A DNA stretch of 61,564 nucleotides from Ferruginibacter sp. (GCA_025352695.1 JANXSK010000218.1:1-61564), one strand, 5' to 3'. Numbered from the stretch's first letter, positions 25,526 to 36,299 are shown. Notes: generated by a model not told the origin, from the sequence alone. Numbers and translations are program-made.

Positions 25526-27439
25526 ATGGGAAAGATAATAGGAATCGATTTAGGTACTACCAACAGTTGTGTATCCGTTATGGAAGGCAGCGAACCAGTA
25601 GTAATTGCGAATGACGAAGGTCGTCGTACCACACCTTCTATAGTGGCTTTTCTTAAAAATGGCGAACGTAAAGTAGGCGACCCTGCAAAACGTCAGGCCA
25701 TTACCAATCCGCAAAATACCATAATGAGTGTAAAGCGCTTTATGGGTCATAAGTGGAACGAAGTAACAGGAGATGTAAGCCATAGTAGCTATAAAGTAGT
25801 AAAAGGTGACAATGATACAGTTCGTATAGACATAGATGGCAGGATGTATACGCCACAGGAAATTAGTGCCATGATTTTACAGAAAATGAAAAAAACTGCA
25901 GAAGATTACCTTGGTACAGAAGTTACAGAAGCGGTGATTACTGTACCTGCTTACTTTAATGATGCACAACGTCAGGCAACTAAAGAAGCTGGTGAAATTG
26001 CGGGTCTTACCGTTCGCAGAATTATTAATGAGCCTACTGCTGCTGCATTGGCTTATGGTATGGATAAAAAGCACCAGGATCAAAAAATTGCTGTATTCGA
26101 TTTAGGTGGTGGTACATTTGATATCTCTATTCTTGAATTGGGCGAAGGTGTATTTGAAGTAAAAAGTACTAATGGCGACACACATTTAGGTGGTGATGAT
26201 TTTGATAAAGTAATTATGGATTGGCTGGCAGAAGAGTTTAAGAAAGATGAAGCGATTGACCTGCGCAAAGATCCAATGGCATGGCAGCGTTTAAAAGAAG
26301 CAGCAGAAAAAGCGAAAGTAGAACTGTCTTCTTCTTCCGAAACAGAAATCAATCTGCCTTATGTAACAGCAGTTGATGGTGTGCCTAAGCATTTAGTTAA
26401 AAAATTCACTCGTGCACACTTCGAAAAATTGTCTGATGAACTATTTACAAGGTGTTTAAAACCATGTGAACTGGCATTAAAAGATGCAGGTTTATCTATT
26501 AACGATATCAACGAAGTTATTTTGGTGGGCGGTAGTACCCGTATCCCCAAAGTGCAGGAGATTGTAGAAAAATTCTTTGGTAAAAAAGCTAATCGTAGTG
26601 TTAACCCTGATGAAGTAGTTGCTATCGGAGCATCTATACAAGGAGGTGTTTTATCTGGTGATGTTAAAGATGTATTGTTACTGGATGTTACCCCATTAAG
26701 TTTGGGTATTGAAACCATGGGTGGTGTTATGACAAGACTGATTGAAAGCAACACAACCATCCCAACAAAAAAATCAGAAACCTTTAGTACTGCCAGCGAT
26801 AACCAGCCCGGTGTTGAAATACATGTATTGCAGGGCGAAAGGCCATTGGCCAATCAAAATAAGAGTTTGGGTAAATTTAATTTAACCGATATTCCGCCTG
26901 CACCACGTGGTGTGCCACAGGTAGAAGTTACTTTTGATATTGATGCCAACGGTATTTTACATGTAACAGCGAAAGACAAAGGCACTGGCAAAAGCCATAA
27001 CATCCGTATTGAAGCAGGAAGCGGTTTAAGCAAAGAAGAGATTGAAAAAATGAAAAATGAAGCGAAAGCCAATGAAACATCCGATAAGGCAGAAAAGGAA
27101 AAGATAGAAAAAATAAACCAGGCAGACAGCTTAATATTTCAGACAGAAAAACAACTGAAAGAATATGGCGATAAGATCAGTGCAGATAAAAAAGCACCGA
27201 TTGAAGCAGCTTTAACAAAATTAAAAGAAGCGCACAAAACGCAGGATATTGCTCATATTGATACTTCAGTTGCTGAAATGAATGCAGCATGGACAGTCGC
27301 CAGCGAGGAAATGTATAAGGCTACACAAGATGGTGCCGGTGCACAACCACAAGGCAACGGAGCGCCTCAACAACCACAGGGAGAAGCCAATGCAAATGCC
27401 GAAAATGTTACCGATGCTGAGTTTGAAGAAGTGAAATAA
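25526..27439 (+). CDS. dnaK: Chaperone DnaK (Hsp70)
   Basis: The 637-residue Hsp70 has phosphate-1 loop [13 protein letters not shown] (5-17), [14 protein letters not shown] (about 140-153), [11 protein letters not shown] (about 168-178), DLGGGTFD (about 193-200), VGGSTRIP (about 337-344), linker [12 protein letters not shown] (about 384-395), and a substrate-binding domain with a lid and a Gln/Asn/Pro-rich tail ending in DAEFEEVK. It refolds proteins with DnaJ and GrpE, neither of which is adjacent. The start gives the canonical [13 protein letters not shown] sigma-54-like element lies upstream and a strong terminator downstream, so the gene is probably transcribed alone. Confidence 0.99.
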   Translation: MGKIIGIDLGTTNSCVSVMEGSEPVVIANDEGRRTTPSIVAFLKNGERKVGDPAKRQAITNPQNTIMSVKRFMGHKWNEVTGDVSHSSYKVVKGDNDTVRIDIDGRMYTPQEISAMILQKMKKTAEDYLGTEVTEAVITVPAYFNDAQRQATKEAGEIAGLTVRRIINEPTAAALAYGMDKKHQDQKIAVFDLGGGTFDISILELGEGVFEVKSTNGDTHLGGDDFDKVIMDWLAEEFKKDEAIDLRKDPMAWQRLKEAAEKAKVELSSSSETEINLPYVTAVDGVPKHLVKKFTRAHFEKLSDELFTRCLKPCELALKDAGLSINDINEVILVGGSTRIPKVQEIVEKFFGKKANRSVNPDEVVAIGASIQGGVLSGDVKDVLLLDVTPLSLGIETMGGVMTRLIESNTTIPTKKSETFSTASDNQPGVEIHVLQGERPLANQNKSLGKFNLTDIPPAPRGVPQVEVTFDIDANGILHVTAKDKGTGKSHNIRIEAGSGLSKEEIEKMKNEAKANETSDKAEKEKIEKINQADSLIFQTEKQLKEYGDKISADKKAPIEAALTKLKEAHKTQDIAHIDTSVAEMNAAWTVASEEMYKATQDGAGAQPQGNGAPQQPQGEANANAENVTDAEFEEVK

Positions 27440-27450
27440 GTAGTTTTAAA

Positions 27451-27501
27451 TTGATAAAAAAAAGATCGTTACAGTGATGTTGCGGTCTTTTTTTTTATCA
27501 A
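27451..27501 (+). terminator. Intrinsic terminator after dnaK
   Basis: TTGATAAAAAAAAGATCG pairs with a segment reading CGGTC, a run of T and ATCAA. The inner loop is 14 bases and the T-run exceeds eight. It begins 12 bp after the dnaK stop. Confidence 0.9.
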
Positions 27502-27889
27502 TTTTTTAAATTTATTGTTTGGGCTAAAAAGCTATTTGCAAAATTGTTGTGTCACTCCCTTGTACTTTTTAATGTTGTAGGAACATTTTAAAATGTAGTC
27601 CATTTTTTACAAATCCACAAATTTTATCTGAATAAACTTTCTAAAAAGAGGAATGCAATAAGGAGACTTTTTAATTGCTCACTGTCTTATTGATATTGAA
27701 ATTTAAATTATTTTATCAGCATTGTAAATACCTGCCTTTCCTTATATAACTATGGTAGTATAGTTAACATTTAGGTAATGCTATGTTATTTATTACATAA
27801 CTAAGTGCGGATAATTTCGCACAGTATTTATTAAATAGCTGTTAGTATGCCTGCAAATAATTTTTCAATCAATAATTAAAATAACCAAA
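27502..27889 (+). other. Upstream region of the SusC/SusD operon
   Basis: No gene seen. It contains a palindrome CATTTTAAAATG (near 27585), a weak hairpin TATGT/ACATA (27782-27799) and a hairpin GTGCG-N8-CGCAC (27805-27822), which is 68 bp before the SusC start. No sigma factor/anti-sigma pair or SusR-type regulator adjoins the operon, so control is by an unlinked factor or by these elements. Confidence 0.4.
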
Positions 27890-30883
27890 ATGAAACTGCA
27901 ACAAAAAGCCATAGTGGCATTGCTATGCAAACGATCCCGCAATTTTTTAGAACACCTTACTTTCTTAATGCTCCTGATGGCATTAATGGTAAACACTTCA
28001 TTTGCACAATTGGCAACCACTTTTACAGGTACTGTTACAGACTCTGTAAACGCACCGCTACAGGGAGTAAATGTGTATTTTAAAAACAGTAAAAAAATAG
28101 TTACTACCAATAACCAGGGACACTTTTCTATTCCTATTACAGAAGGCAATACTTTGCTAGTATTCAGCTATGTTGGTTTTGAAAAAAAAGAAGTAAATAT
28201 AGGTAACAACAGAAGTATAGAGGTATCCTTAAAAATAAGTGCAGCTCAGTTAAATGATGTTGTAGTAATGGGGTATGGAAAGAGTAGTAAAAAAAATATT
28301 ACAGGAGCCATCACGAGTATCAGCAGCGAGAATTTTAACCAGGCAGTTACTGGTTCGCCAGCACAATTACTTCAAGGTAAAGTGGCTGGTTTAAATATCG
28401 CCAATAGTGGTGATCCTAACTCAAAGCCAACTGCTATACTTCGTGGTCCATCAACTTTAAGAGATGGTGCCAACGAACCGTTTTATGTTATAGATGGGAT
28501 ACCCGGTGCGTCTATAGATTTGGTGGCACCATCAGATATTGCTTCTATCGACATTCTAAAAGATGCATCTTCAACTGCTATTTATGGGAGCCGTGCTGCC
28601 AATGGCGTTATCATGATTACCACCAAAAGGCCCAAGCAGGGGCAAACCCGTTTGTCTTATAGTCCTTATGTTGGTTTAGAAACAGTATCCAATCAAATTG
28701 ACATGCTAACCGGCGATCAGTTACGTGATTATATTACCAAAAACGGGCAAACACTTGCTTCTCAAAATAACAATCCCGGTGCCAATACTAACTGGCAAAA
28801 AGAAGTACAACGCAACGGCGTTTCTCAAAACCACAACCTGGCAATAAGTGGAAACAGCGGCCCAACTTTATTTGGTGCAAGCATTAATTATTTTGATAAC
28901 CAGGGTATTATAAAAACGACTTCTCTTAATAGGGTAATAGCAAAGGTAAATGTGGAACAAAAGTTTTTTAACGATCGGTTTAAGCTGGGATTTTCTATCA
29001 TCAACAGCACTACCAAACATATAGATGTACCACAGGGCTCTTTGTTTGGCAATATGCTTGTGTACATGCCTACAGTAAATATTAAACAGGCCGGTGGAAG
29101 TTATACTGAAGACTTTAGCAGGGGAGGTTATTTAAATCCTGTTGGCATTATCAACAATAATAAAATTGATGGTAAAGAAGAAAAAATTCTCTTAAGTGGT
29201 CTTGCAGAAGTAAGAATTATTAACGGGCTTACGTATACCCTTAGCATCACTAAACAAAAAGAAAATAGTGCTGTAAATATTTATAATAATAAAAATTCCG
29301 GGTTAGCAGTAGGTGCAAACGGAAAGGCATATCGGGGTGATTATGAAAATACTAAACAGGTAGTTGAATCTTATTTTAATTATGATAAAACAATTGGTAA
29401 ACACAATTTGCGATTGCTTGCAGGTTACTCCTGGCAGCAAGATCGTAACAATGATGGATTTGGAGTTGCTACGCAAGGCTATACCAACGATTTGCTGACA
29501 TACTATAATTTATATGTAAGCAATCCTAATACAGTAGGTAACATCACTTTTGATAATGCAGCTATTTCCACTTTAAGATTAATTTCTTATTACGGACGTG
29601 TCAACTATACATTTAACGATCGCTATTTATTTCAGGCATCTTTACGCAAAGATGGATCTTCGGCCTTTGGTGCCAACAAACAATGGGGTTATTTTCCAGC
29701 GGTTTCAGCTGGCTGGCGTATTAACAAAGAGGCCTTCATGCAAAACCAACACCTGTTTGATGATTTAAAATTAAGAGCTGGTTATGGGGTATCAGGTAAC
29801 TCTCTGGGCTTTGATGCATACACTGCCATACTGCGTTATGGTTCTGCAGGAAGATACTACAGCAATGGTCAGTTACAGACAGCACTCGGTGTAGTACAAA
29901 ACGAAAATCCCAATCTTAAATGGGAATCTACTTCTATGATGAACATTGGCTTGGATTTCTCTTTATTTAAAAATAGGTTGATTGGATCGGTTGATTACTA
30001 TGTTAAAAATACTTCGGATCTTATCTGGAATTATCCGGTATCAACCACCCAGTATTTTGTAAACGTATTAACTGCCAATCTTGGACAAGTAAGGAACAGT
30101 GGTTTAGAATTTACACTAAATGCAACACCTGTAAAAACAAGAAATTTTGCATGGAATACATCCTTCAATATAGCGCATAATAAAAATGAGGTAGTCTCAT
30201 TATCCAGTGATAAATTTTCATTGTCAAGCATACCTACAGCTTATCTTGGCGGACAAGGACAAACTGGTAACTGGAGCCAAATTGTAATGGAAGGTCAGCC
30301 AATAGGTACTTTTAACCTTTGGCATTATGCAGGTAAAAATGCAGCCGGTGTAAGTACTTTTACAAAGGCCGATGGAACAATCATAGCAACTCAACCTTTA
30401 ACTTCTGATTATAAAGTTCCGGGTAGCGCACAACCAAAATTTACCTTTGGCTGGAACAATACTTTTACTTATAAAAACTTTGATATTAATTTCTTTGTTA
30501 GAGGCGTATCTGGTAATAAAATTCTTAACAATACGCTGGCTTCTCTTAACAATCCGGCCAATGCAACCAACCTTAACATTCCACGCTTTACTTTAAATGA
30601 ATCGGCAAAAGATAACGTGGCTTACCTTACAAGTGACCGTTATTTGGAAAATGGAAGTTACTTAAGAATGGATAATGCAACCATTGGTTACAACATAAAA
30701 GTAAAAACAGCAGCTATCAGTAAACTGCGTTTATACGTAGCAGGTACTAACCTGTTTACTATCACCAGCTATAGCGGCATTGATCCTGAAATTAATATTG
30801 GCGGATTAACTCCCGGCATTGATAACAGGAATTTTTATCCAAAAACAAGATCTCTTATTATTGGCGCAAACATAATTTTCTAA
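27890..30883 (+). CDS. SusC/RagA-family TonB-dependent outer-membrane transporter
   Basis: The 997-residue protein has a long signal peptide (about 1-40, ending T-S-F-A-Q), a carboxypeptidase-regulatory-like domain (about 45-115; GTVTDSVNAPLQGVNVYF), the SusC linker LNDVVVMGYG (about 121-130), a plug (about 135-245; SGDPNSKPTAILRGPST and IDGIPGASIDLVAP) and a 22-strand barrel ending in IIGANIIF. It lacks an N-terminal STN domain, so it should not signal through an anti-sigma factor. With SusD it binds and imports a polymer or oligomer using TonB energy. The substrate may be indicated by the phosphodiesterase gene downstream. Confidence 0.96.
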   Translation: MKLQQKAIVALLCKRSRNFLEHLTFLMLLMALMVNTSFAQLATTFTGTVTDSVNAPLQGVNVYFKNSKKIVTTNNQGHFSIPITEGNTLLVFSYVGFEKKEVNIGNNRSIEVSLKISAAQLNDVVVMGYGKSSKKNITGAITSISSENFNQAVTGSPAQLLQGKVAGLNIANSGDPNSKPTAILRGPSTLRDGANEPFYVIDGIPGASIDLVAPSDIASIDILKDASSTAIYGSRAANGVIMITTKRPKQGQTRLSYSPYVGLETVSNQIDMLTGDQLRDYITKNGQTLASQNNNPGANTNWQKEVQRNGVSQNHNLAISGNSGPTLFGASINYFDNQGIIKTTSLNRVIAKVNVEQKFFNDRFKLGFSIINSTTKHIDVPQGSLFGNMLVYMPTVNIKQAGGSYTEDFSRGGYLNPVGIINNNKIDGKEEKILLSGLAEVRIINGLTYTLSITKQKENSAVNIYNNKNSGLAVGANGKAYRGDYENTKQVVESYFNYDKTIGKHNLRLLAGYSWQQDRNNDGFGVATQGYTNDLLTYYNLYVSNPNTVGNITFDNAAISTLRLISYYGRVNYTFNDRYLFQASLRKDGSSAFGANKQWGYFPAVSAGWRINKEAFMQNQHLFDDLKLRAGYGVSGNSLGFDAYTAILRYGSAGRYYSNGQLQTALGVVQNENPNLKWESTSMMNIGLDFSLFKNRLIGSVDYYVKNTSDLIWNYPVSTTQYFVNVLTANLGQVRNSGLEFTLNATPVKTRNFAWNTSFNIAHNKNEVVSLSSDKFSLSSIPTAYLGGQGQTGNWSQIVMEGQPIGTFNLWHYAGKNAAGVSTFTKADGTIIATQPLTSDYKVPGSAQPKFTFGWNNTFTYKNFDINFFVRGVSGNKILNNTLASLNNPANATNLNIPRFTLNESAKDNVAYLTSDRYLENGSYLRMDNATIGYNIKVKTAAISKLRLYVAGTNLFTITSYSGIDPEINIGGLTPGIDNRNFYPKTRSLIIGANIIF

Positions 30884-30901
30884 CCTATTATATCGTATAA
30901 A

Positions 30902-32545
30902 ATGAAAAAGTTATTTTTATTTACCCTAATAGCGGCCATACTGTTATTAAACAGTTGCAGCAAACTTGATGTTTCTGTAGAGTCGCAGTATGTAAGCACT
31001 AATTTTCCTACCACTGCTGCAGATTATGCAGCTATTATCGGGCCTATTTACAGCCAGTTATCTTCTAAATATTCCATTGAATATTTTAGAATGCAGGAGT
31101 TAACAACAGACGAATTGATATTACCAGCAAGAGATGGTAACTATGATGATGGAGGGCAATACCGCCAGCATCATAATCATACATATACAAAGGACCATAG
31201 CAATATTAAAGATGTGTGGGAGTGGGGTTTTGGCGGTATAAATACTTGTAACAGGGTAATTAATATTATCGGCCAGTCAGCTGCAAAAGAGGATGATCCT
31301 ACAAAACTAGGTGCCCTCGCAGAGTTAAAAACAATGCGTTCCCTGTTCTACTTTTTTATGATGGATCTTTATGGCAATGTGCCGATCGTTGATAGTTTTC
31401 CTGTAAACGGATCCCCATCAACTAAAACAAGGGCCGAGGTGTTTGCATTTATCGAAAACAGTATAAAAAGTGTACTGAACAATCTACCTCTTAAAACATC
31501 TGCCAATACAACTTCCACCTACGGTCATCCTACCAAAGCAATGGCTTTTGCTTTACTTGCAAAAATGTACATCAATGCAGAAGTGTATACAGGTACGCCA
31601 AGGTATAGTGATGCAGTTGCTATGTGTGATAGTGTAATTGCAAGTAAAGCTTATGACCTGGATGCGAATGAAGCCACCGTTTTTGCGCCAAATAATGGGC
31701 CTGCAGTTAAAGAAACAATTTTTGCAATACCTTATGATCCCTTGCTAATTCCTGGACAGCAATTTACTCGTCATGGAATATTAGCTTTTCTTTATTTAAA
31801 ATATAATGTGCCTTCTAACCTCAGCGTTAGTATGAGTACTACGCCGGATTTTTACGATAAATTTAACCTGAGCGGCGATACAAGGAACGGTACATGGTTA
31901 GTAGGTAAACAATATAACAATGATTTTTCGCCATTTATATATCCATTAAAAACAAAAACACTCGATGCTTCTTATCCAGGTCCGGATAAAGACACGTTAT
32001 GGCAAATCGAAATCAGAAGAGATATTGTAATGACTGGTAAAAAACCTTTTGATGTTGGCAATGATATTTTAGCAAGATGTATGGGTATCCGTTCTGTAAA
32101 ATATTTTCCTGATCCAGCTACAACAGCTGCCACAAGAAATAGCGGTAATGATGTGCCTGTTTTTAGGCTGGCAGATATTTATTTATTAAAGGCAGAAGCC
32201 ATTTTAAGAGGCGCAGCCATAACCGTGGTTAACGGAGAATTACAAACACCACTGGTACTAATTAATAAAATAAGAAGCAGGGTAAAAGCACCTGCTGCTA
32301 CCTCCATAACTTTAACAGATTTACTGGATGAAAGAGGAAGAGAAATGTACTGGGAATGCTGGAGAAGAAATGACCTGATACGTTTTGGTATGTTTGAAAC
32401 AGAGTATCCAATACCAGGCGATATTGCTTTGCCCGGCTATACACCCGGTATGGATAAGAGTGTTACCAAACGTATATTTCCAGTACCTGCAAGTGAGTTA
32501 AAGTTAAACCCAAAATTAATTCAAAACCCGGGTTACCAATTATAG
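30902..32545 (+). CDS. SusD/RagB-family outer-membrane lipoprotein
   Basis: The 547-residue protein has a lipoprotein signal (LLLNSCS, Cys19) and the tetratricopeptide-like SusD fold: an N-terminal SusD-like part with AELKTMRSLFYFFMMDLYGN (about 140-159), and C-terminal DVPVFRLADIYLLKAEAILR (about 416-435) plus LLDERGREMYWECWRRNDL (about 476-494). The tail IFPVPASELKLNPKLIQNPGY is the usual SusD ending. It forms the lid on SusC and captures substrate. It is 18 bp behind susC, so they are cotranscribed. Confidence 0.96.
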   Translation: MKKLFLFTLIAAILLLNSCSKLDVSVESQYVSTNFPTTAADYAAIIGPIYSQLSSKYSIEYFRMQELTTDELILPARDGNYDDGGQYRQHHNHTYTKDHSNIKDVWEWGFGGINTCNRVINIIGQSAAKEDDPTKLGALAELKTMRSLFYFFMMDLYGNVPIVDSFPVNGSPSTKTRAEVFAFIENSIKSVLNNLPLKTSANTTSTYGHPTKAMAFALLAKMYINAEVYTGTPRYSDAVAMCDSVIASKAYDLDANEATVFAPNNGPAVKETIFAIPYDPLLIPGQQFTRHGILAFLYLKYNVPSNLSVSMSTTPDFYDKFNLSGDTRNGTWLVGKQYNNDFSPFIYPLKTKTLDASYPGPDKDTLWQIEIRRDIVMTGKKPFDVGNDILARCMGIRSVKYFPDPATTAATRNSGNDVPVFRLADIYLLKAEAILRGAAITVVNGELQTPLVLINKIRSRVKAPAATSITLTDLLDERGREMYWECWRRNDLIRFGMFETEYPIPGDIALPGYTPGMDKSVTKRIFPVPASELKLNPKLIQNPGYQL

Positions 32546-32641
32546 GTAAAAATATTTTTATTTAAAAGGAAAGAGCAGTGGCTGGTACGATTCGCTTAGA
32601 TTGGTGAACATACATTGAAACATGCGGAATATATTTATAGC

Positions 32642-32690
32642 GGATGAAGTTACCTCAATGATTGTAAAAATTATTGAGGTAACTTCATCC
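32642..32690 (+). terminator. 18-bp perfect inverted repeat between susD and the PI-PLC gene
   Basis: Positions 32642-32659 pair exactly with 32673-32690 around a 13-base loop. It lies 97 bp after the susD stop and 30 bp before the phosphodiesterase ATG. The 3' side lacks a long T-run, so it may be a partial terminator, a processing site that sets the relative amounts of SusCD and the enzyme, or a protein-binding site. Confidence 0.65.
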
Positions 32691-32719
32691 TACTTTCAAC
32701 CAACATTAAAGCAATTATT

Positions 32720-33811
32720 ATGAAATATGTTACAGTAGTTTTAGTATGGTTACTTGCAACAATACAAGTTCAGGCGCAGTTGGATGAATTGCGTATTAAT
32801 CAGATACAGGTTATTGGTTCGCACAACAGTTATAAGCAATCAATTGATCCGCATTTATTTGCTTTTTTAAGTAAAGACAATGCCGAAACAATGAGTAATC
32901 TGGATTATGACCACGTAACACTAACCAGTCAATTAAATTTTGGTTTAAATAATCTTGAAATTGATGTATATGCTGATACTGCAGGTTGTAAATATGCGCA
33001 TCCTAAAGGGCTTGACTGGGTGCCTAACCAACCACCCTTTGATATAGCCGGTGTTATGAAGCAACCCGGGTTTAAAGTTTTTCATGTGCCCGAAATTGAT
33101 TTTCGCAGTAACTGTGCCACCTTTAAAATTTGCCTGCAGGAGTTGAAGGCATGGTCGGCTGCACATTCTGGTCATTTTCCGATTTTTATTACCATGAATG
33201 CAAAAGATGATCCCATCGACAAACCAAATTTTACTGTTCCTGAAAAGTTTACTCCATCAATATTTGACGCATTGGACCAGGAAATTATTACTTACCTGGG
33301 ACGAGAAAATTGTATTACTCCAGATGATGTAAGAGGAAAATATAAAACACTTGAACAAGCCGTATTAGCAGGTAAATGGCCTACTGTAAAAAAATCTTCA
33401 GGCAAATTTATTTTTATATTGGATGAAAAAGGGGATAAAATTACGATGTATTCAAAACAACATCCATCATTAAAAAATAGAATACTTTTTGCCAATGCTG
33501 AACCTGGTACTCCTGAAGCAGCAATTTTAATTCGCAACAATCCAAAAGAAGATAACATAGCGGCACTGGTAAAAAAAGGATACATTGTAAGAACCCGTGC
33601 AGACTCAGATACAAAGGCTGCCAGAGAAAATGATTACTCTTATTTTGATGCAGCCTGCAACTCAGGCGCACAAATAATTACAACAGATTATTATCAAAAA
33701 AGCACGCATTTTATTTCTGAGTATGTAGTAAGTTTTATTAATAAAACATACATTAGGCAGAATCCCATGTTTATTACTTCTTCAAATTCAAAAGCAATAA
33801 TAGCCAGGTAA
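32720..33811 (+). CDS. Exported Ca2+-dependent PI-PLC-like phosphodiesterase
   Basis: The 363-residue protein has a signal peptide (about 1-20, ending V-Q-A-Q) and a PI-PLC X-like TIM barrel. The catalytic histidines are His35 (VIGSHNSYK) and His122 (FHVPEIDF), and likely metal ligands are Glu80 and Asp82 (LEIDVY). This is the pattern of the Ca2+-dependent phosphatidylinositol-specific PLC-like family of bacteria. In this family a phosphodiester bond of a lipid or glycerophospho-compound is cleaved. It follows SusCD on the same strand after a hairpin and a 174-bp gap. I infer that the locus takes up a phosphodiester-containing substrate; its identity is unknown. Confidence 0.85.
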   Translation: MKYVTVVLVWLLATIQVQAQLDELRINQIQVIGSHNSYKQSIDPHLFAFLSKDNAETMSNLDYDHVTLTSQLNFGLNNLEIDVYADTAGCKYAHPKGLDWVPNQPPFDIAGVMKQPGFKVFHVPEIDFRSNCATFKICLQELKAWSAAHSGHFPIFITMNAKDDPIDKPNFTVPEKFTPSIFDALDQEIITYLGRENCITPDDVRGKYKTLEQAVLAGKWPTVKKSSGKFIFILDEKGDKITMYSKQHPSLKNRILFANAEPGTPEAAILIRNNPKEDNIAALVKKGYIVRTRADSDTKAARENDYSYFDAACNSGAQIITTDYYQKSTHFISEYVVSFINKTYIRQNPMFITSSNSKAIIAR

Positions 33812-34266
33812 AATAATATTTAATAAAAGTGAAAGCCATAAAGTTTATAGATTGTAAAAAGCAATGGAACACTTCACCAACCATAGAAAATATTGTAAAT
33901 ATTAAAGCTGAAAACATTGTTAAAGCTGCTTAAGAAAAAGTAAAATAAACAGTTTTAAAATAGCACTTAAAAAACCGCATCTCTACATTAGCGGTTTTTT
34001 TATTAAACAATTGTATGATTGTTCGGCCAGCAAAAATGTTGTAAACTAATGCAGATTTCAAAGCTCGGTGAATCAATCACTTGTTCTTTTTTTAACCTAA
34101 TTTTTATAGGCTGAAGTAATTTAATAAAATCTTTATTACCCAGGTATTTTCAATTCGCTGGATTGTTATACTGTAGTTATTTTTCTTTTATTCGAACTGG
34201 TTTTAAAGCTAATGATTTATAATTGTTACATTAGTACCGTAAGTAACTATGCTAACAATTGTAATT
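33812..34266 (+). other. Gap between PI-PLC gene and beta-helix gene
   Basis: A 34-codon frame from GTG 33829 to TAA 33933 begins 17 bp after the PI-PLC stop and may be a tiny gene or a remnant; I do not recognise it. A terminator follows at 33969-34000. The rest (34001-34266) is AT-rich and shows no recognisable coding sequence. Confidence 0.35.
33969..34000 (+). terminator. Intrinsic terminator of the SusCD-PLC locus
   Basis: AAAAAACCGC pairs perfectly with GCGGTTTTTT around a 12-base loop, 157 bp after the PI-PLC stop. Confidence 0.9.
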
Positions 34267-36246
34267 ATGAAAAAACTACTTTTTACAACCTTATTTTTTA
34301 TATCAATTCATTGCTTTGCAACTAAATATTATGTAAGCAACGATGGGTCAAATTTAAATACCGGCACATCTACAAAAACAAGTTGGCAGACAATTAGTAA
34401 AGTAAATGGCTTTACATTTAAAAAGAAGGACAGTGTTCTTTTTAAATGTGGTGATATATGGAGTGAGCAATTATTACCACCTGGAGATAATACCTATTTT
34501 GGATCCTATGATACAGGCTCTAATCCAATCATTACGGGCTTTAGGGTTTTAACTAATTGGATAAATGACGGAAAGGGTATTTGGCATAGTAATACAGCTG
34601 CAACTATTAATGATTTAATTGTAGTTACCATTGATGGTAATTTAGAACGCATGGGGCGCTTTCCTAATGCCAATGTTTCTAATGCAGGTTATTTTATTAA
34701 TACGAATATTAAACAGGTTAAATCAGTAATAAATGGCCCAGCATACTCATCAACAACTAACTGGACAGGTGCAGAAATTGTAATTAGAAAAAATCATTGG
34801 ATAATTGACAGGTGTGTTGTTACAGGTCATCGGGATAGCGAAGTAACTTATACAAATCCAGAAGGTTCAGGATATATTCCTAAAGTTGGGTATGGTTATT
34901 TCTTTCAAAATGATATAAGAACACTGGATCAGTTTGGAGAATGGTTTTTTAATAAATCTACAAAAAATCTATCTATTTATTTTGGTACAAATAAAACCTC
35001 CGATTACAACATTAAAGTTGCTGTTATTGATACCCTTGTTAATGCAGGTGCCCACAATAATATTACAATTGAAAATATGGCTTTTGAGGGCGCAAATAAA
35101 TTAGCCATTAGTAGCAGGTTTGGCGCAAGCGTAGTTATAAAGAATTGTAGTTTTAAAAATAATTATAATGCCATTTCACTGATTGGAATTAAGAACCTTA
35201 AAATAATTAATAATGAAATTACCAATACGTTAAATAATGGAATTTTAACCAGCGATAATGCCTCGGCTTATCAAGATATACAATATAATACTTTAAAAAA
35301 TACTTCACTGTTTGCTGGCATGAGTGGGAGTGGAGATGGGAATGCCGGGGCAATCTCCCAGCATGGACAAAATGCGCATATTGAATACAATACAATTGAT
35401 TTGTGCGGATACAATCCAATTGTATTTGTTGGTAATTATGATACTGTTAGATATAACTATATAACAAATTATAACCTCACAAAAGATGATGGTGGCGGTA
35501 TTTATTCGGTAAGTAGAAATATAACTGCTATTGACAGAGATATTAGTTATAATATTATTAACAACGGAATTGGGGCAAGAGAAGGAACACCCAACTTTAT
35601 AAAGCCCGGCAGTACTTATGATACGCATGGTATTTATTTGGATGAAGAATCAAATCATGTAAATGTGCATGATAATTCAATTAGTAATTGTATGGATGGT
35701 TCAGGTATTTTTATCAATATTGGTACTAGCAATATAATATGCAGCAACAACTTTTATACTGTTAGAACTGGTTTAACAATTGCAAGAATGCCGGATAAAA
35801 AATTAATAAGGGATATTATATTTACCTCCAATGTGGTGTATCCAATGGTATCAAATTTTATGTATTGGAATGGCAGTTTAAACATGCCTGAAACGGTGTC
35901 TATTAAATCTGATATGATTGCTATGTTCAAAAAAATTGATAGTAACTATTACAGAAATGATATTGCAACTCCATTCAACTGGATTTATCACTTAACCAAT
36001 GGAGGAACCTTTGTGGCACCTGCTGCTGTCAATTTTTCTGCATGGCAAAAATATATTGAAGCAGAGTCTAATAGTGCAGTACTAAATACAGTACCAATAC
36101 TCTACAAAATGAATCCAACAGCTAAGGTTATTGTGTACACTTTGGGAGGCTACAATTATACAGATGCAACGGGTACCAATTATCCCAATAAATTGATTTT
36201 ACAGCCTTATACCTCAAAGATTTTATTTAAGGGAAAAGCCCTTTGA
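34267..36246 (+). CDS. Exported right-handed parallel beta-helix protein
   Basis: From ATG 34267 (659 residues) the protein has a clean signal peptide (MKKLLFTTLFFISIHCFA); an ATG six codons upstream at 34249 would add a non-typical extension. The mature start KYYVSNDGSNLNTGTS is typical of pectate-lyase-superfamily beta-helices. The central part has repeated coils, for example NNITIENMAFEGA, IKNLKIINNEIT, HVNVHDNSISNC and NIICSNNF. Many such proteins are polysaccharide lyases or glycosidases, but no lyase-family catalytic set is obvious. No type IX secretion tail is seen at the C-terminus. It may handle an acidic polysaccharide; the substrate is unknown. Confidence 0.85.
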   Translation: MKKLLFTTLFFISIHCFATKYYVSNDGSNLNTGTSTKTSWQTISKVNGFTFKKKDSVLFKCGDIWSEQLLPPGDNTYFGSYDTGSNPIITGFRVLTNWINDGKGIWHSNTAATINDLIVVTIDGNLERMGRFPNANVSNAGYFINTNIKQVKSVINGPAYSSTTNWTGAEIVIRKNHWIIDRCVVTGHRDSEVTYTNPEGSGYIPKVGYGYFFQNDIRTLDQFGEWFFNKSTKNLSIYFGTNKTSDYNIKVAVIDTLVNAGAHNNITIENMAFEGANKLAISSRFGASVVIKNCSFKNNYNAISLIGIKNLKIINNEITNTLNNGILTSDNASAYQDIQYNTLKNTSLFAGMSGSGDGNAGAISQHGQNAHIEYNTIDLCGYNPIVFVGNYDTVRYNYITNYNLTKDDGGGIYSVSRNITAIDRDISYNIINNGIGAREGTPNFIKPGSTYDTHGIYLDEESNHVNVHDNSISNCMDGSGIFINIGTSNIICSNNFYTVRTGLTIARMPDKKLIRDIIFTSNVVYPMVSNFMYWNGSLNMPETVSIKSDMIAMFKKIDSNYYRNDIATPFNWIYHLTNGGTFVAPAAVNFSAWQKYIEAESNSAVLNTVPILYKMNPTAKVIVYTLGGYNYTDATGTNYPNKLILQPYTSKILFKGKAL

Positions 36247-36299
36247 TTGCTGAGCGCAATGCTTTTACTCTTACTGAAATAATTTAAAACTGTGGCTCC

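Noticed and set aside
28000..30900. Diversity-generating retroelement or variable-repeat system in the SusC gene
   Set aside because: No reverse transcriptase gene and no template repeat visible in the window.
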